A DNA stretch of 64,000 bases, from the NCBI RefSeq assembly GCF_947381555.1, contig NZ_CANCWQ010000004.1, forward strand, positions 1-64,000, read 5' to 3'. This stretch comes from Limosilactobacillus pulli. Lineage in GTDB: Bacteria > Bacillota > Bacilli > Lactobacillales > Lactobacillaceae. How positions within the stretch are numbered: the stretch's first letter is position 1; every line of letters starts with the position of its first letter. The notes beneath the pieces are model-generated. The model saw nothing but the letters and a program-made list of their open reading frames with translations. It had not been told where the DNA came from and searched no databases. Both the position numbers and the translations under genes were made by a program. Positions 1 through 7,493 of this stretch are shown piece by piece.

Positions 1-47
1 ACTGGCGAACTCCAATTGAGATCTTCTTGCTTAATCTGCGTCATTAA
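1..47 (+). CDS. IS30-family transposase, C-terminal 14 codons (partial)
   Basis: In the frame starting at position 3 the sequence reads WRTPIEIFLLNLRH and then TAA at 45-47, identical in protein to the C-terminus of the transposase at 50593-51516. It is cut only by the window edge, so nothing here says whether that copy is intact. Confidence 0.85.
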   Translation, partial: WRTPIEIFLLNLRH

Positions 48-77
48 ATTTGTTCAAGTTATTTATTGCAATCTGCC
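1..77 (+). mobile_element. IS30-family element, right end only (cut by window edge)
   Basis: These 77 bases match the last 77 bases of the complete IS30-family element ending at 51546, with two differences I can see (C for T at about 25, A for C at about 65). Similarity stops after CTGCC at 77, which therefore marks the outer tip of the right inverted repeat (GGCAGATTG read inward on the minus strand). The rest of this copy lies left of the window. It has the same orientation as the copy at 50492-51546. Confidence 0.9.
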
Positions 78-188
78 CCTCTTAAAAGATTGTCTTGTTG
101 ATTAGTCGAACCGAATTATAGCCGCTTGACATAATAAAGCAATAGCAATCTGGTAAAAAACGTGTAAATTTATTGGCAATGAATCTAA

Positions 189-1091
189 TCAACAGAGCTT
201 GTCGTGATCAACGGCTGGATTGAAGAGCTCCTCATCCTTGCCACGCTGACATTCGGCTTGCAGCGTGGTATGGCTGATTTGATACTTGTCATGTAGAATT
301 TTTTCAACCTGTAGATAGATCTTTTCAACTTCGCTAAGCATCATATCATGGCAGTTTAAGTGAGCCGAAAAAACGATGCGGTGCTCATCGATTGTCCAGG
401 CATGCACGTGATGAACGCCAACGACTCCAGGAACCTGCAGCAGATCGTGCTTGATGGCGTCATAATCCAGATCAGGTGATGACTGCATCAGAATGTTTAA
501 AGTCTGCTTAATGATTGGCAAGGCTTCTTTGGCGATGTAGAGTGCAACTAGGATCGTCAGGGTTGGATCAAGCCAGGTGACGTTGAAAAACATTAAAATA
601 ATCCCGCCAAAAATTACGGCAATTGAAGATAAGGCATCACTTAAGACGTGCAGATAGGTTGCCTTGACGTTTAAGCTGTCGTGACTGCCACTGTGCAAAA
701 GCAATGCCGAAACCAGGTTGGCAGTCAAACCGATAATAGCCACGATCAGCATGATGCGGCCGTTGATGTGTTCAGGATGGCTGAAACGCTTAACGGCTTC
801 TACGATCAGAGCAATCGAAACCACCACTAAAAAGATGCTGTTGGCCATGGCAGAGAGAATTTCAGCGCGGCGATAGCCATAAGTACGATGTTGATTTTCA
901 GGCCGACTAGAGATGGCCTGTGCAAAATAACCCAATACGATTGAAATTGAATCACCCAAGTTGTGAAAGGCATCTGATAAGAGGGCCAGACTGCCTGATA
1001 CCAGTCCACCGATGATTTCAACAACGGTAATCAATACATTGAGTAGCGTGACGATCAAGAAACGCTGCTTGGAAACGTTTGGTCGTTCCAT
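189..1091 (-). CDS. CDF-family cation efflux protein (zinc-type)
   Basis: A 300-residue cation diffusion facilitator, expected to exchange divalent metal for protons across the membrane. Six hydrophobic segments occupy about residues 10-210. The paired metal-site motifs are visible: SDAFHNLGDS in TM2 and HVLSDALSS in TM5. The HxxxD form in TM5 is usual for Zn2+/Cd2+ carriers, whereas Mn2+ carriers have DxxxD. A cytoplasmic domain of about 90 residues containing HHVHAW follows, as in CzcD/ZitB. The start ATG at 1091 has an AGGTGGGGG ribosome site. It is divergent from a DtxR-type regulator, which suggests joint metal control (inference). Actual substrate is not proven. Confidence 0.9.
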   Translation of the reverse strand: MERPNVSKQRFLIVTLLNVLITVVEIIGGLVSGSLALLSDAFHNLGDSISIVLGYFAQAISSRPENQHRTYGYRRAEILSAMANSIFLVVVSIALIVEAVKRFSHPEHINGRIMLIVAIIGLTANLVSALLLHSGSHDSLNVKATYLHVLSDALSSIAVIFGGIILMFFNVTWLDPTLTILVALYIAKEALPIIKQTLNILMQSSPDLDYDAIKHDLLQVPGVVGVHHVHAWTIDEHRIVFSAHLNCHDMMLSEVEKIYLQVEKILHDKYQISHTTLQAECQRGKDEELFNPAVDHDKLC

Positions 1092-1138
1092 AAATTATTC
1101 CCCCACCTTAAAAAAACAGCTAAAAATAGATTTAGGTA

Positions 1139-1191
1139 TTCCAAATTGCATTTTTATGATATGTTATAATCTAATTAGTTTCAATATGGAA
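1139..1191. promoter_or_regulatory. Extended -10 promoter inside a long inverted repeat, CDF/DtxR intergenic region
   Basis: On the plus strand TGT-TATAAT (1162-1170) is an extended -10 for the regulator gene. It lies between two arms, TTCCAAATTG (1139-1148) and CAATATGGAA (1182-1191), which are inverted copies matching at 9 of 10 positions. The placement around the core promoter suggests an operator for the DtxR-type protein (inference). A minus-strand -10 (TATAAC, complement of the same stretch) could serve the exporter gene. Confidence 0.45.
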
Positions 1192-1257
1192 AAATACATG
1201 GTTAAATGCTCAACGACACTTACTGCCGCTGATTTTTAGGAGGAAGCTGCACAAAAC

Positions 1258-1923
1258 ATGACCCCGATGAAAGAAGACTATCTAAAGATTATTTTTGAGC
1301 TGGGTGGAGGCTATAAAAAGGTTTCCAACAAGGAAATTTCACTGGGATTGGGCATCGCAGCCGGTTCAGTTACAGAAATGATCACCAAGCTGACGGAAGA
1401 AGGGCTGGTATCTCATGAACCATATGATGGGATCGCTCTGACGCCGGAAGGGATTAAGCATGCGGCTGAATTGGTTAGAAAGCACCGACTTTGGGAAACG
1501 TTTCTGGTTGATGATCTGCACTACAGCATGACCGACGTTCACCCCGAAGCTGAGGTTTTGGAACATAATACCAGTGATCGCTTGGCAACGGCATTGGATG
1601 CCTTTTTAAATCATCCCAAGTACTGTCCACATGGGGGCGTAATCCCAGCAGCCAATGGCAAGTTTGACAATGTCAGCCATCGACTGTTAGCCGACGCCAA
1701 GGATGGTGAGACGGTTGTCATTGAGCGCTTCTTGGACAATCATGAGCTGCTGATTTACTTAAATGAAGTTGGCCTTAAGCTCCATGCCAAGGTAAAGGTC
1801 ATCAAGCACGAGCCGTTTGAAGGGCCGATTTTGGTTGAGTGCCTGGATAACGGCAAACAGCTGAGTATCTCATATAAGGCTTCGCATAATATTTTCGTTA
1901 ATCAGGAATTTTTGCAGAACTAG
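1258..1923 (+). CDS. DtxR/MntR-family metal-dependent transcriptional regulator
   Basis: A 221-residue iron/manganese-sensing repressor. It has an N-terminal winged helix (about 1-65, with NKEISLGLGIAAGSVTEMITKL as the recognition region), a metal-binding dimerisation domain (about 66-140) with the typical HPEAEVLEH and CPHGGVIP motifs, and an SH3/FeoA-like C-terminus (about 150-221). Position 10 is Lys where MntR of Bacillus has a metal-ligand Glu, so it looks closer to the SirR/IdeR group than to classical MntR. The start ATG at 1258 follows AGGAGGAAGC. It is divergent from the CDF exporter. Confidence 0.9.
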   Translation: MTPMKEDYLKIIFELGGGYKKVSNKEISLGLGIAAGSVTEMITKLTEEGLVSHEPYDGIALTPEGIKHAAELVRKHRLWETFLVDDLHYSMTDVHPEAEVLEHNTSDRLATALDAFLNHPKYCPHGGVIPAANGKFDNVSHRLLADAKDGETVVIERFLDNHELLIYLNEVGLKLHAKVKVIKHEPFEGPILVECLDNGKQLSISYKASHNIFVNQEFLQN

Positions 1924-1944
1924 ACAAAACGGATCTTTGAGTCT

Positions 1945-1980
1945 GGGTTTGATGCGGCAGTATCCGCATTGAACCCTTTT
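1945..1980 (+). terminator. Intrinsic terminator of the DtxR-type gene
   Basis: Stem GGGTTTGATGCGG (1945-1957) pairs with CCGCATTGAACCC (1964-1976) through 13 positions with G-U pairs, loop of 6, followed by TTTT. Confidence 0.9.
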
Positions 1981-2028
1981 GTCATTTTATTCGTGATTAT
2001 GCATCAAATCAGAAATGGATGGTTGAAA

Positions 2029-2781
2029 GTGGAAAGCAAGAATGAAAAAAATCTTGCCATTACTGCATGTCTGCTAGCGGGAAGGTTGTTGATCGAAAAT
2101 GGCTCAAACATGGAGCGCGTCAATGACACGATGCGGCGAATGGCACAAAGCGCTGGCTTGAAAAAATTTGAGGCTTTTACAACGATGACGGCGATCGTTA
2201 CCTGTGCTGAGCATCGGCCTAATACGCAGGTAATCGATATTCACCAGCGAAAATTGAATCTTAATAAGGTAGCGGCCGTCAACAGCTTATCAAGGCAATT
2301 TGCGGATCATAAAATTGATCTGATTGAGCTTTACGATGGCTTAAAAAAGGTTGATCACCAGCCACAGCAGACCTCAGATTTTATTCAATGCGTTGCGGCC
2401 GGTGTATTAAGTTGGGCCTTGACGATTGTTTATACCGGTAATGTTCATGATTCGCCATTTGCAGCACTGATCGGTTTTTTGAGCTATCTGGTCTATCTGA
2501 TGTTGGGTAAGCATTCTAAGGCAAAGTTCGTCAACGAGTTTTGTACCTCATTGGTGATTGCGATTTTTGCCGTAGCCTTCGTTAAGCTGCATTGGGCCAA
2601 TGATATCAACGACATTATCATTGGCTGCGTCATGCCGCTGGTTCCAGGCGTACCATTAACCAATGCAGCCCGCGATCTGATGTCGGGGGATCTGATCAGT
2701 GGCACGTCGCGAGCGGTTGAGGCCACTTTGACGGCAATTGCCATTGGCTGTGCGATTGTTTTGGTGCTGCGCTATGTTTAA
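2029..2781 (+). CDS. ThrE-type threonine/serine exporter, N-terminal subunit
   Basis: About 250 residues. The N-terminal cytoplasmic part matches the ThrE domain family (ACLLAGRLLIENGSNMERVNDTM; later NTQVIDIHQRKLNLNKVAAVN), followed by four to five membrane segments from about residue 120 and the conserved MPLVPGVPLTNAARDL motif. Such proteins export threonine/serine, or act in amino-acid efflux more broadly, together with a small partner encoded next. The frame is open upstream to 1969, but that stretch lies in the preceding terminator hairpin. I chose GTG at 2029, six bases after GGATGG; TTG at 2023 is an alternative. Confidence 0.8.
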   Translation: MESKNEKNLAITACLLAGRLLIENGSNMERVNDTMRRMAQSAGLKKFEAFTTMTAIVTCAEHRPNTQVIDIHQRKLNLNKVAAVNSLSRQFADHKIDLIELYDGLKKVDHQPQQTSDFIQCVAAGVLSWALTIVYTGNVHDSPFAALIGFLSYLVYLMLGKHSKAKFVNEFCTSLVIAIFAVAFVKLHWANDINDIIIGCVMPLVPGVPLTNAARDLMSGDLISGTSRAVEATLTAIAIGCAIVLVLRYV

Positions 2782-2796
2782 GAGGTAGAATCAATC

Positions 2797-3258
2797 ATGG
2801 AAAATTTTTGGATTCGATTGGTCTTTGAATTTGTCTTGGCCGATCTTTCGACGATCTGTTTTGGAATCTTGCTAAACGTTCCCAAACGAGCTTATCATTC
2901 TGCCGGTGCAATCGGTGGAGCCAGCTGGGCCTTTTATTGGATCATCTATTATCAGCTGCATCTTGGCCTGGCATTGAGCAATCTATTGGCAGCGATTATG
3001 ATTGGTATCTTGAGTATGGCAGCAGCTCGCTGGCAAAAAATGCCGATGATCATCTTTAACGTTCCAGCACTGGTGCCATTGGTTCCTGGTGGCCAAGCCT
3101 ATAAAATGGTGCGTTATTTTGTATTAGGCAGCAATTCAACAGCGTTGGTTTATCTTTATCAAGTGTTGGTGATTGCCGGTGCGATTACCTTGGGCTTTGG
3201 CCTGGGCGACCTGATCAACCGATTGATATTTTCGGAACGTCACTTAAGTAATCGCTAG
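2797..3258 (+). CDS. ThrE_2-type threonine/serine exporter, small membrane subunit
   Basis: A 153-residue protein with four or five membrane helices of the ThrE_2 family. The conserved PALVPLVPGGQAYK loop mirrors the LVPGVPL motif of the upstream partner. The two families are fused in corynebacterial ThrE and separate here, as in many Firmicutes. It starts with ATG 15 bases after the upstream stop, with AGAGGT as ribosome site, so the two genes form an operon and likely one transporter. Confidence 0.85.
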   Translation: MENFWIRLVFEFVLADLSTICFGILLNVPKRAYHSAGAIGGASWAFYWIIYYQLHLGLALSNLLAAIMIGILSMAAARWQKMPMIIFNVPALVPLVPGGQAYKMVRYFVLGSNSTALVYLYQVLVIAGAITLGFGLGDLINRLIFSERHLSNR

Positions 3259-3262
3259 AATG

Positions 3263-3271
3263 TGATATAAT
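3263..3271 (+). promoter_or_regulatory. Extended -10 promoter of the PAP2 gene
   Basis: TGA-TATAAT (3263-3271). Transcription would begin near 3278. That leaves a possible GTG start at 3282 with almost no leader and supports the downstream ATG at 3324. Confidence 0.6.
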
Positions 3272-3323
3272 AAAATTTATTGTGGCTGATGCCATGACAA
3301 GATCCTACAAAGGGGCTTTAAAA

Positions 3324-4001
3324 ATGCTGATAGGACAAGATCCGAATCGTTGGAAACGATTCATGGTAAGCTTTGTGTTATTTCTGATCATTGCTGGCAT
3401 GGTAATGAGCAATTCGATGATCCTGCAGGTACTGGACTCGGTTTTTCAGGCCTTATTTGGACCCAACCCTAATCACACGCCGAATATGACCTATCACTTG
3501 ATGGTTGTGGTGGCATTTTTGGGGAGTCCAAAGATGGATATTGTCTGGATGCTGATTATTACTTTCTTTTTGTGGGGATTTAAGTATAAGGTGCCGGCAC
3601 TTTGGGCATGGATGACTTTAATTGTTGGTGATCTGTTGAGTTTGATCATCAAGTACGTGGTCAAAAGAGATCGTCCACTGCAGCATCTGAGCCATGACAA
3701 GGGTTATAGCTTTCCTAGTGGGCATGTCGTGAGCTTTTTTTTGATAGCAGCAGTGCTGTTTTTGATTGTGGTGCCATTGATCAAAAAATCTGCGGTGCGG
3801 GTGATCTGCCAGCTTCTGCTGATTTTAGCCGTTTTTTTGGTGGCTGTTTCGCGCATCTATCTGTATGCCCACTATCCATTTGACACGGTGGGGGCAATGC
3901 TTTTGACTTATGCTTGGCTGCAGATTTCAGAAACGCTTTATCTGACGTTTGCTGGCGACGTTAAAAATCGCTGGAAAATGACGTCCAATTCGAAACTTTA
4001 A
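3324..4001 (+). CDS. PAP2-family membrane phosphatase
   Basis: A 225-residue integral membrane lipid phosphatase (type 2 phosphatidic acid phosphatase superfamily, which includes undecaprenyl-diphosphate phosphatases). All three signature blocks are present: KYVVKRDRP (KX6RP), SFPSGH (PSGH), and SRIYLYAHYPFD (SRX5HX3D), the His residues being the catalytic base and phosphate acceptor. About six membrane helices. The frame is open back to GTG 3282, but ATG 3324 has AAAGGGG eight bases upstream. Whether the substrate is a polyprenyl or a glycerol lipid cannot be told from sequence. Confidence 0.88.
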   Translation: MLIGQDPNRWKRFMVSFVLFLIIAGMVMSNSMILQVLDSVFQALFGPNPNHTPNMTYHLMVVVAFLGSPKMDIVWMLIITFFLWGFKYKVPALWAWMTLIVGDLLSLIIKYVVKRDRPLQHLSHDKGYSFPSGHVVSFFLIAAVLFLIVVPLIKKSAVRVICQLLLILAVFLVAVSRIYLYAHYPFDTVGAMLLTYAWLQISETLYLTFAGDVKNRWKMTSNSKL

Positions 4002-4008
4002 AATAAAA

Positions 4009-4046
4009 AACCCAGTGTCGTCCAAAATCGACACCGGGTTTTTTGA
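4009..4046. terminator. Bidirectional terminator between convergent genes
   Basis: AACCCAGTGTCG (4009-4020) pairs with CGACACCGGGTT (4029-4040), one mismatch, with an A-run before and T-run after, so it can serve both the PAP2 gene and the minus-strand hydrolase. Confidence 0.9.
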
Positions 4047-4064
4047 TATATTTCCCAGGAAATG

Positions 4065-4877
4065 CTATTCAAAAAGATCATCGATCCATTCACAAGCCAG
4101 TTCAACCCAGTGAGCGACATGGGGTTGGTCAACATCATCATGATGGGCGACAATGGCATTGGCAATATCCATGCCGTGTGGTCCGTGCGCAAACACGTGC
4201 AGCTCTTGGGGAATCTGATGCTCTAGCAAGGCCTGACTATAATTGAGAGTATTTTGAACCGAAACGACTTGATCGGTAAAAGTCGTCCACATAAAGGTTG
4301 GGGCATTTTGCGCGTTAACATGCATCGAAGCGTTATAGTGTTCCGGCTCATCGGTCCATTGATTGCGAGTAGCTACGTCTTTGGGGAAATTGAGATTAAG
4401 ATCAATAACTGGATAACCCAAAATAACGGCATTTGGTTTTAGAGTAGTACCGGGCATGTTGCTAGCTTTTCTCAGCCATTTTTCATGCCAGTAATCATTG
4501 TACAGTGCAGCAACGTGACCGCCGGCAGAAAATCCCATGATTGTCAGCTGATCGGCTTTGAGATGCCATTTTTCGGCATTATTTCTGATCATTGCCACAG
4601 CAAGTGCTAAATCAATCAAAGGATTTGGATAGACTGGCTGCCGTTCACTGGTGAAAGTATAGCGCAGAATGAATACTTGAAAACCGCTTGCTGAAAAACT
4701 CAGGGCAGTTTTTTCGGATTGCTCAACCGGAATGTGGGTCATTGAACCGCCTGGAACAAAGATCAGCGGCCGAAACTGCTGTACTGGCGACTTGGGAACC
4801 GGCGTCTGCAGATAGCCAGTTAGAGTCGCCTTGGTTTGATATTTATTGGTGCTTAGATTTTTTTGAATGATTTTCAT
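4065..4877 (-). CDS. Alpha/beta-hydrolase, esterase/lipase type
   Basis: A 270-residue cytosolic hydrolase with no signal peptide. The nucleophile elbow GFSAGGH puts the catalytic serine near residue 117; Asp near 202 (FTDQVV) and His near 234 (HGPHG) complete the triad, and VPGGSM near 41-46 is the oxyanion-hole strand, where HGGG-type esterases have HGG. This resembles the BD-FAE/acetyl-esterase group common in lactobacilli. The start ATG has AGGAGTC upstream. Natural substrate unknown. Confidence 0.85.
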   Translation of the reverse strand: MKIIQKNLSTNKYQTKATLTGYLQTPVPKSPVQQFRPLIFVPGGSMTHIPVEQSEKTALSFSASGFQVFILRYTFTSERQPVYPNPLIDLALAVAMIRNNAEKWHLKADQLTIMGFSAGGHVAALYNDYWHEKWLRKASNMPGTTLKPNAVILGYPVIDLNLNFPKDVATRNQWTDEPEHYNASMHVNAQNAPTFMWTTFTDQVVSVQNTLNYSQALLEHQIPQELHVFAHGPHGMDIANAIVAHHDDVDQPHVAHWVELACEWIDDLFE

Positions 4878-4918
4878 TAAAAAAGACTCCTAAAAAGATC
4901 TTGGTAGGTGAAATTATA

Positions 4919-5422
4919 ATGCAGAAACGATTACTTTGGTCAATTAAGACCCAACGTCTGCAAATTTATCAAGGTAGTAATGATGATTTGCAGGCAGTTT
5001 TAAAGCTGTTGAAAGATGATGAACTGGTTAGACTAAGCGGGCTGCAGCTGCCCAACGATCAGATGATACGCAGCTGGGCAGTCAGTAATTGGCTTAGTCA
5101 AAAGCAGCTTTTGCTGATTAACGATCAAAATAATCAATTAATTGGTTTGATTGGCTTATTCTCGATATATGCAGATGATGGTCAGCTGTGTTCAAAAATG
5201 GCAGCGCTGGGATATCTGCTGAAAAAAAGCTGCTGGGGAAATGAAATCATGACTGAGGCGTTGGCAAACGTCTTACCAGCATTGGCAAAAAATAGCGAGT
5301 TTAAGCTTTTGCATGCGGATGTGGCCAGCGAAAATATTCGCTCGCAATCTTTATTGAAAAAGCTCGGTTTCGATCAGGTCGGTAATGAAAACGGTTATTT
5401 AAAAATGGTTAAAGCTTTGTAA
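4919..5422 (+). CDS. GNAT-family N-acetyltransferase (RimJ/RimL-like)
   Basis: A 167-residue acetyl-CoA-dependent transferase. The opening TQRLQIYQGSNDDL strand, the central ALGYLLKKSCWGNEIMTEAL segment (motif A, with a poorly conserved acetyl-CoA loop) and the terminal ENIRSQSLLKKLGF segment (motif B) match the RimJ/RimL branch, which often acetylates protein or small-molecule amines. I chose ATG 4919, eight bases after AGGTG, over TTG 4901. It is divergent from the hydrolase gene with only about 40 bases between. Target unknown. Confidence 0.8.
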   Translation: MQKRLLWSIKTQRLQIYQGSNDDLQAVLKLLKDDELVRLSGLQLPNDQMIRSWAVSNWLSQKQLLLINDQNNQLIGLIGLFSIYADDGQLCSKMAALGYLLKKSCWGNEIMTEALANVLPALAKNSEFKLLHADVASENIRSQSLLKKLGFDQVGNENGYLKMVKAL

Positions 5423-5436
5423 TTACATGCATAAAC

Positions 5437-5598
5437 TTGTTTAAATATTTACTTTAGTGTATAATCTTTTCGTTGTCGCAAATAAGCCAATTTGGGCAGA
5501 TAGTCCAATCAATATGGTTTTTTTGCTTGAAATGCGCTAAAATGTTTAATCATGTTAAGTATACACACCTTATACTTTATCCATGAGAAATGTATAAT
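5437..5598 (+). promoter_or_regulatory. Two tandem promoters upstream of the first LysP-like permease
   Basis: P1: TTGTTT (5437-5442), 17-base spacer, TATAAT (5460-5465). P2: TTATAC (5570-5575), 17-base spacer, TATAAT (5593-5598). From P1 the leader would be about 165 nt; I found no riboswitch-like fold or terminator in it. The 5423-5637 gap holds nothing else I can support. Confidence 0.5.
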
Positions 5599-5637
5599 AG
5601 GCGCTCGAAATTGTCATAGAGGAGGAATCCATTTACG

Positions 5638-7161
5638 ATGAGTGGAGAGGCAAAGAAAGGCGGCGCGGAAAGTCAGACAATGCCTGGCAATTCCGGCCAT
5701 ATGAAACGGACGCTGCAGACTCGGCATCTGTCGATGATTGCCCTGGGTGGCTCGATTGGTACCGGGATGATGATTGCCAGTGGCTCGGCAATCTCAACGG
5801 CCGGACCTGGTGGGGCTCTGGTAGCCTACAGCATGATGGGGATCATGGTTTACTTTTTGATGACCAGCCTGGGTGAGATGGCTACCTACATTCCGCTGAC
5901 GGGATCGTTTGCCACTTACTGTACCAAATTTGTTGATCCGGCGCTGGGTTTTGCCATGGGCTGGAACTATTGGCTGAACTGGGTGATTACGATTGCTGTT
6001 GATGCCGTTACTTCAGGGGTCATTATTCAGTTCTGGTGGCCTAAGTTTCCCGAGTGGATTTTTAGCGGCTCTGTTTTGCTGGTAATCTTTTTAATCAATT
6101 ATCTGTCAGTACGCTCCTATGGTGAGACCGAGTATTGGCTGTCAATCATCAAGGTCGTAACGATTGTAGTCTTCTTGATCGTTGGTTTCATGATTATTTT
6201 TGGGATCATGGGCGGTCAAGGACCAATCGGCCTAAGGAACTTCCACTATAAGAAAGCGCCATTTGTCGGCGGCTTCCCAAGCATTCTGACCGTCTTCTTG
6301 GTGGCTGGGATGTCATTTCAAGGGACTGAGCTGGTTGGGATTACGGCTGGCGAGTCCGCAACGCCGGAAAAATCCGTGCCGAAAGCCATTCACTCGACTT
6401 TCTGGCGGATCTTGCTATTCTATATCCTGTCAATTTTTGTGATGGCCTGCATTTTGCCATATACTGACAAGAACCTGTTGAGCAGCAACGTTCAGGACGT
6501 GGCAATGTCGCCATTTACGATTGTCTTTAAGCGGGCAGGTTTAGCGGCTGCTGCCAGTGTGATGAATGCCGTTATTCTGACGGCCGTGATCTCGTCAGCC
6601 AACTCAGGCTTGTATGCTTCAACGCGGATGCTATTCTCACAAGCACGTGAAGGTTATGCTTGGAGAGGCTTTGGCTACGTTAATAAGCGGGGGATTCCAA
6701 TCTACGCGCTGCTGGGGACGATGGCGGTTTCGTTGGCTATCTACCTGTTGCATTTTGTCAGTACCAACGCCTATAACTACCTGATCGATGCTTCCGGGCT
6801 ATCTGGTTTTATTGCCTGGCTGGGAATTGCAATGGCTCACTATCGGTTCCGGCGGGCCTTTGTTGCCCAGGGACATCAACTGAGTGAATTAAAATACCAT
6901 GCCACGCTGTTCCCGTTTGGGCCAATCTTTGCTTTCATATTTTGTATGATCGTCATCGTTGGCCAAAACATCCCAGCCTTCATCCATCTGGATTGGGATA
7001 ACATTTTAATCACCTACATGGCAGTTCCGATCTTTTTGATTTTGTTCATCTACTACAAGGTTCGCTACAAGACGCGTCTGCTTTCGTTGCAGGAAGCTGA
7101 TCTATCACGTAGTTCGCGTGGTGAAAAGTACATTACTGCTGACGGTAAGGAAATTAAATAG
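5638..7161 (+). CDS. Amino acid permease, LysP-like (AAT family), copy 1
   Basis: A 507-residue APC-superfamily permease with 12 predicted membrane helices. The signature starts with LQTRHLSMIALGGSIGTG (helix 1, substrate-binding GSIGTG) and continues with FAMGWNYWLNW and MSFQGTELVGITAGESATPEKSVPKAI. It closely parallels the next permease over its whole length. Close homologues are basic-amino-acid permeases of the LysP type. The start ATG follows GAGGAGG at spacing 10. Unlike the next copy it has no lysine riboswitch, so its substrate or its control has diverged (inference). Confidence 0.85.
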   Translation: MSGEAKKGGAESQTMPGNSGHMKRTLQTRHLSMIALGGSIGTGMMIASGSAISTAGPGGALVAYSMMGIMVYFLMTSLGEMATYIPLTGSFATYCTKFVDPALGFAMGWNYWLNWVITIAVDAVTSGVIIQFWWPKFPEWIFSGSVLLVIFLINYLSVRSYGETEYWLSIIKVVTIVVFLIVGFMIIFGIMGGQGPIGLRNFHYKKAPFVGGFPSILTVFLVAGMSFQGTELVGITAGESATPEKSVPKAIHSTFWRILLFYILSIFVMACILPYTDKNLLSSNVQDVAMSPFTIVFKRAGLAAAASVMNAVILTAVISSANSGLYASTRMLFSQAREGYAWRGFGYVNKRGIPIYALLGTMAVSLAIYLLHFVSTNAYNYLIDASGLSGFIAWLGIAMAHYRFRRAFVAQGHQLSELKYHATLFPFGPIFAFIFCMIVIVGQNIPAFIHLDWDNILITYMAVPIFLILFIYYKVRYKTRLLSLQEADLSRSSRGEKYITADGKEIK

Positions 7162-7173
7162 AAAAATTAAAAC

Positions 7174-7201
7174 TTGCTTAAAATCAAAAGTGAGTTATAA
7201 T
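7174..7201 (+). promoter_or_regulatory. Promoter of the lysine riboswitch / lysP transcript
   Basis: TTGCTT (7174-7179), 16-base spacer, TATAAT (7196-7201). Transcription would start near 7208, just before the riboswitch. Confidence 0.6.
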
Positions 7202-7220
7202 CAATTAATATGTAAAAGAG

Positions 7221-7382
7221 AAGAGGTGCGAGTCTCATTAGTAGACTAGGCTGGATGCTTCAGAATCAATGCCTGGCTGAAAGGGTTGCTCGCCGAAACG
7301 CGCTTTGACTGAAGACCTTGCGCGTTGGGCCGTAGTCAAATAGATTACGGACTGTCGCAGAAAATTCTGCGGGGCGCTTCCA
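7221..7382 (+). ncRNA. Lysine riboswitch (L box) aptamer
   Basis: The conserved L-box blocks occur in order: GAGGTGCG (7223-7230), AGTAGAC, GGATG, GAAAGGG, CGCCGAA, TTGGGCCG, a CTGTCGCAG...CTGCGGGG region, and GCGCTTCC closing helix P1 against the opening GAGGTGC with G-U pairs. Lysine binding in this family lowers expression of downstream lysine synthesis or uptake genes. Here the controlled gene is an amino acid permease, and an intrinsic terminator follows at 7413. Confidence 0.92.
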
Positions 7383-7412
7383 TGATTGATTCAACAATTA
7401 CGAAGTCAAGTT

Positions 7413-7453
7413 GAGTCGACAAGCAGGGAAGACCTTGCTTGCCGGCTCTTTTT
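7413..7453 (+). terminator. Riboswitch-controlled intrinsic terminator
   Basis: GAGTCG-A-CAAGCAGGG (7413-7428) pairs with CCTTGCTTG-C-CGGCTC (7433-7448), one internal mismatch and a few G-U pairs, tetraloop AAGA, then TTTTT. It sits between the aptamer and the lysP start at 7494, consistent with transcriptional OFF control by lysine. Confidence 0.9.
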
Positions 7454-7493
7454 GTTTGCCTTTCTCGCCAGTAAATTTGAGGAGGATTTTTTC

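Noticed and set aside
1012..1239. 75-codon plus-strand frame upstream of the DtxR-type gene
   Set aside because: Overlaps the CDF gene antisense and the promoter; nothing recognisable.
5423..5637. Second lysine riboswitch before permease copy 1
   Set aside because: None of the L-box blocks (GAGGTGCG, AAGGG, TTGGGCCG) is present and no terminator hairpin is seen.
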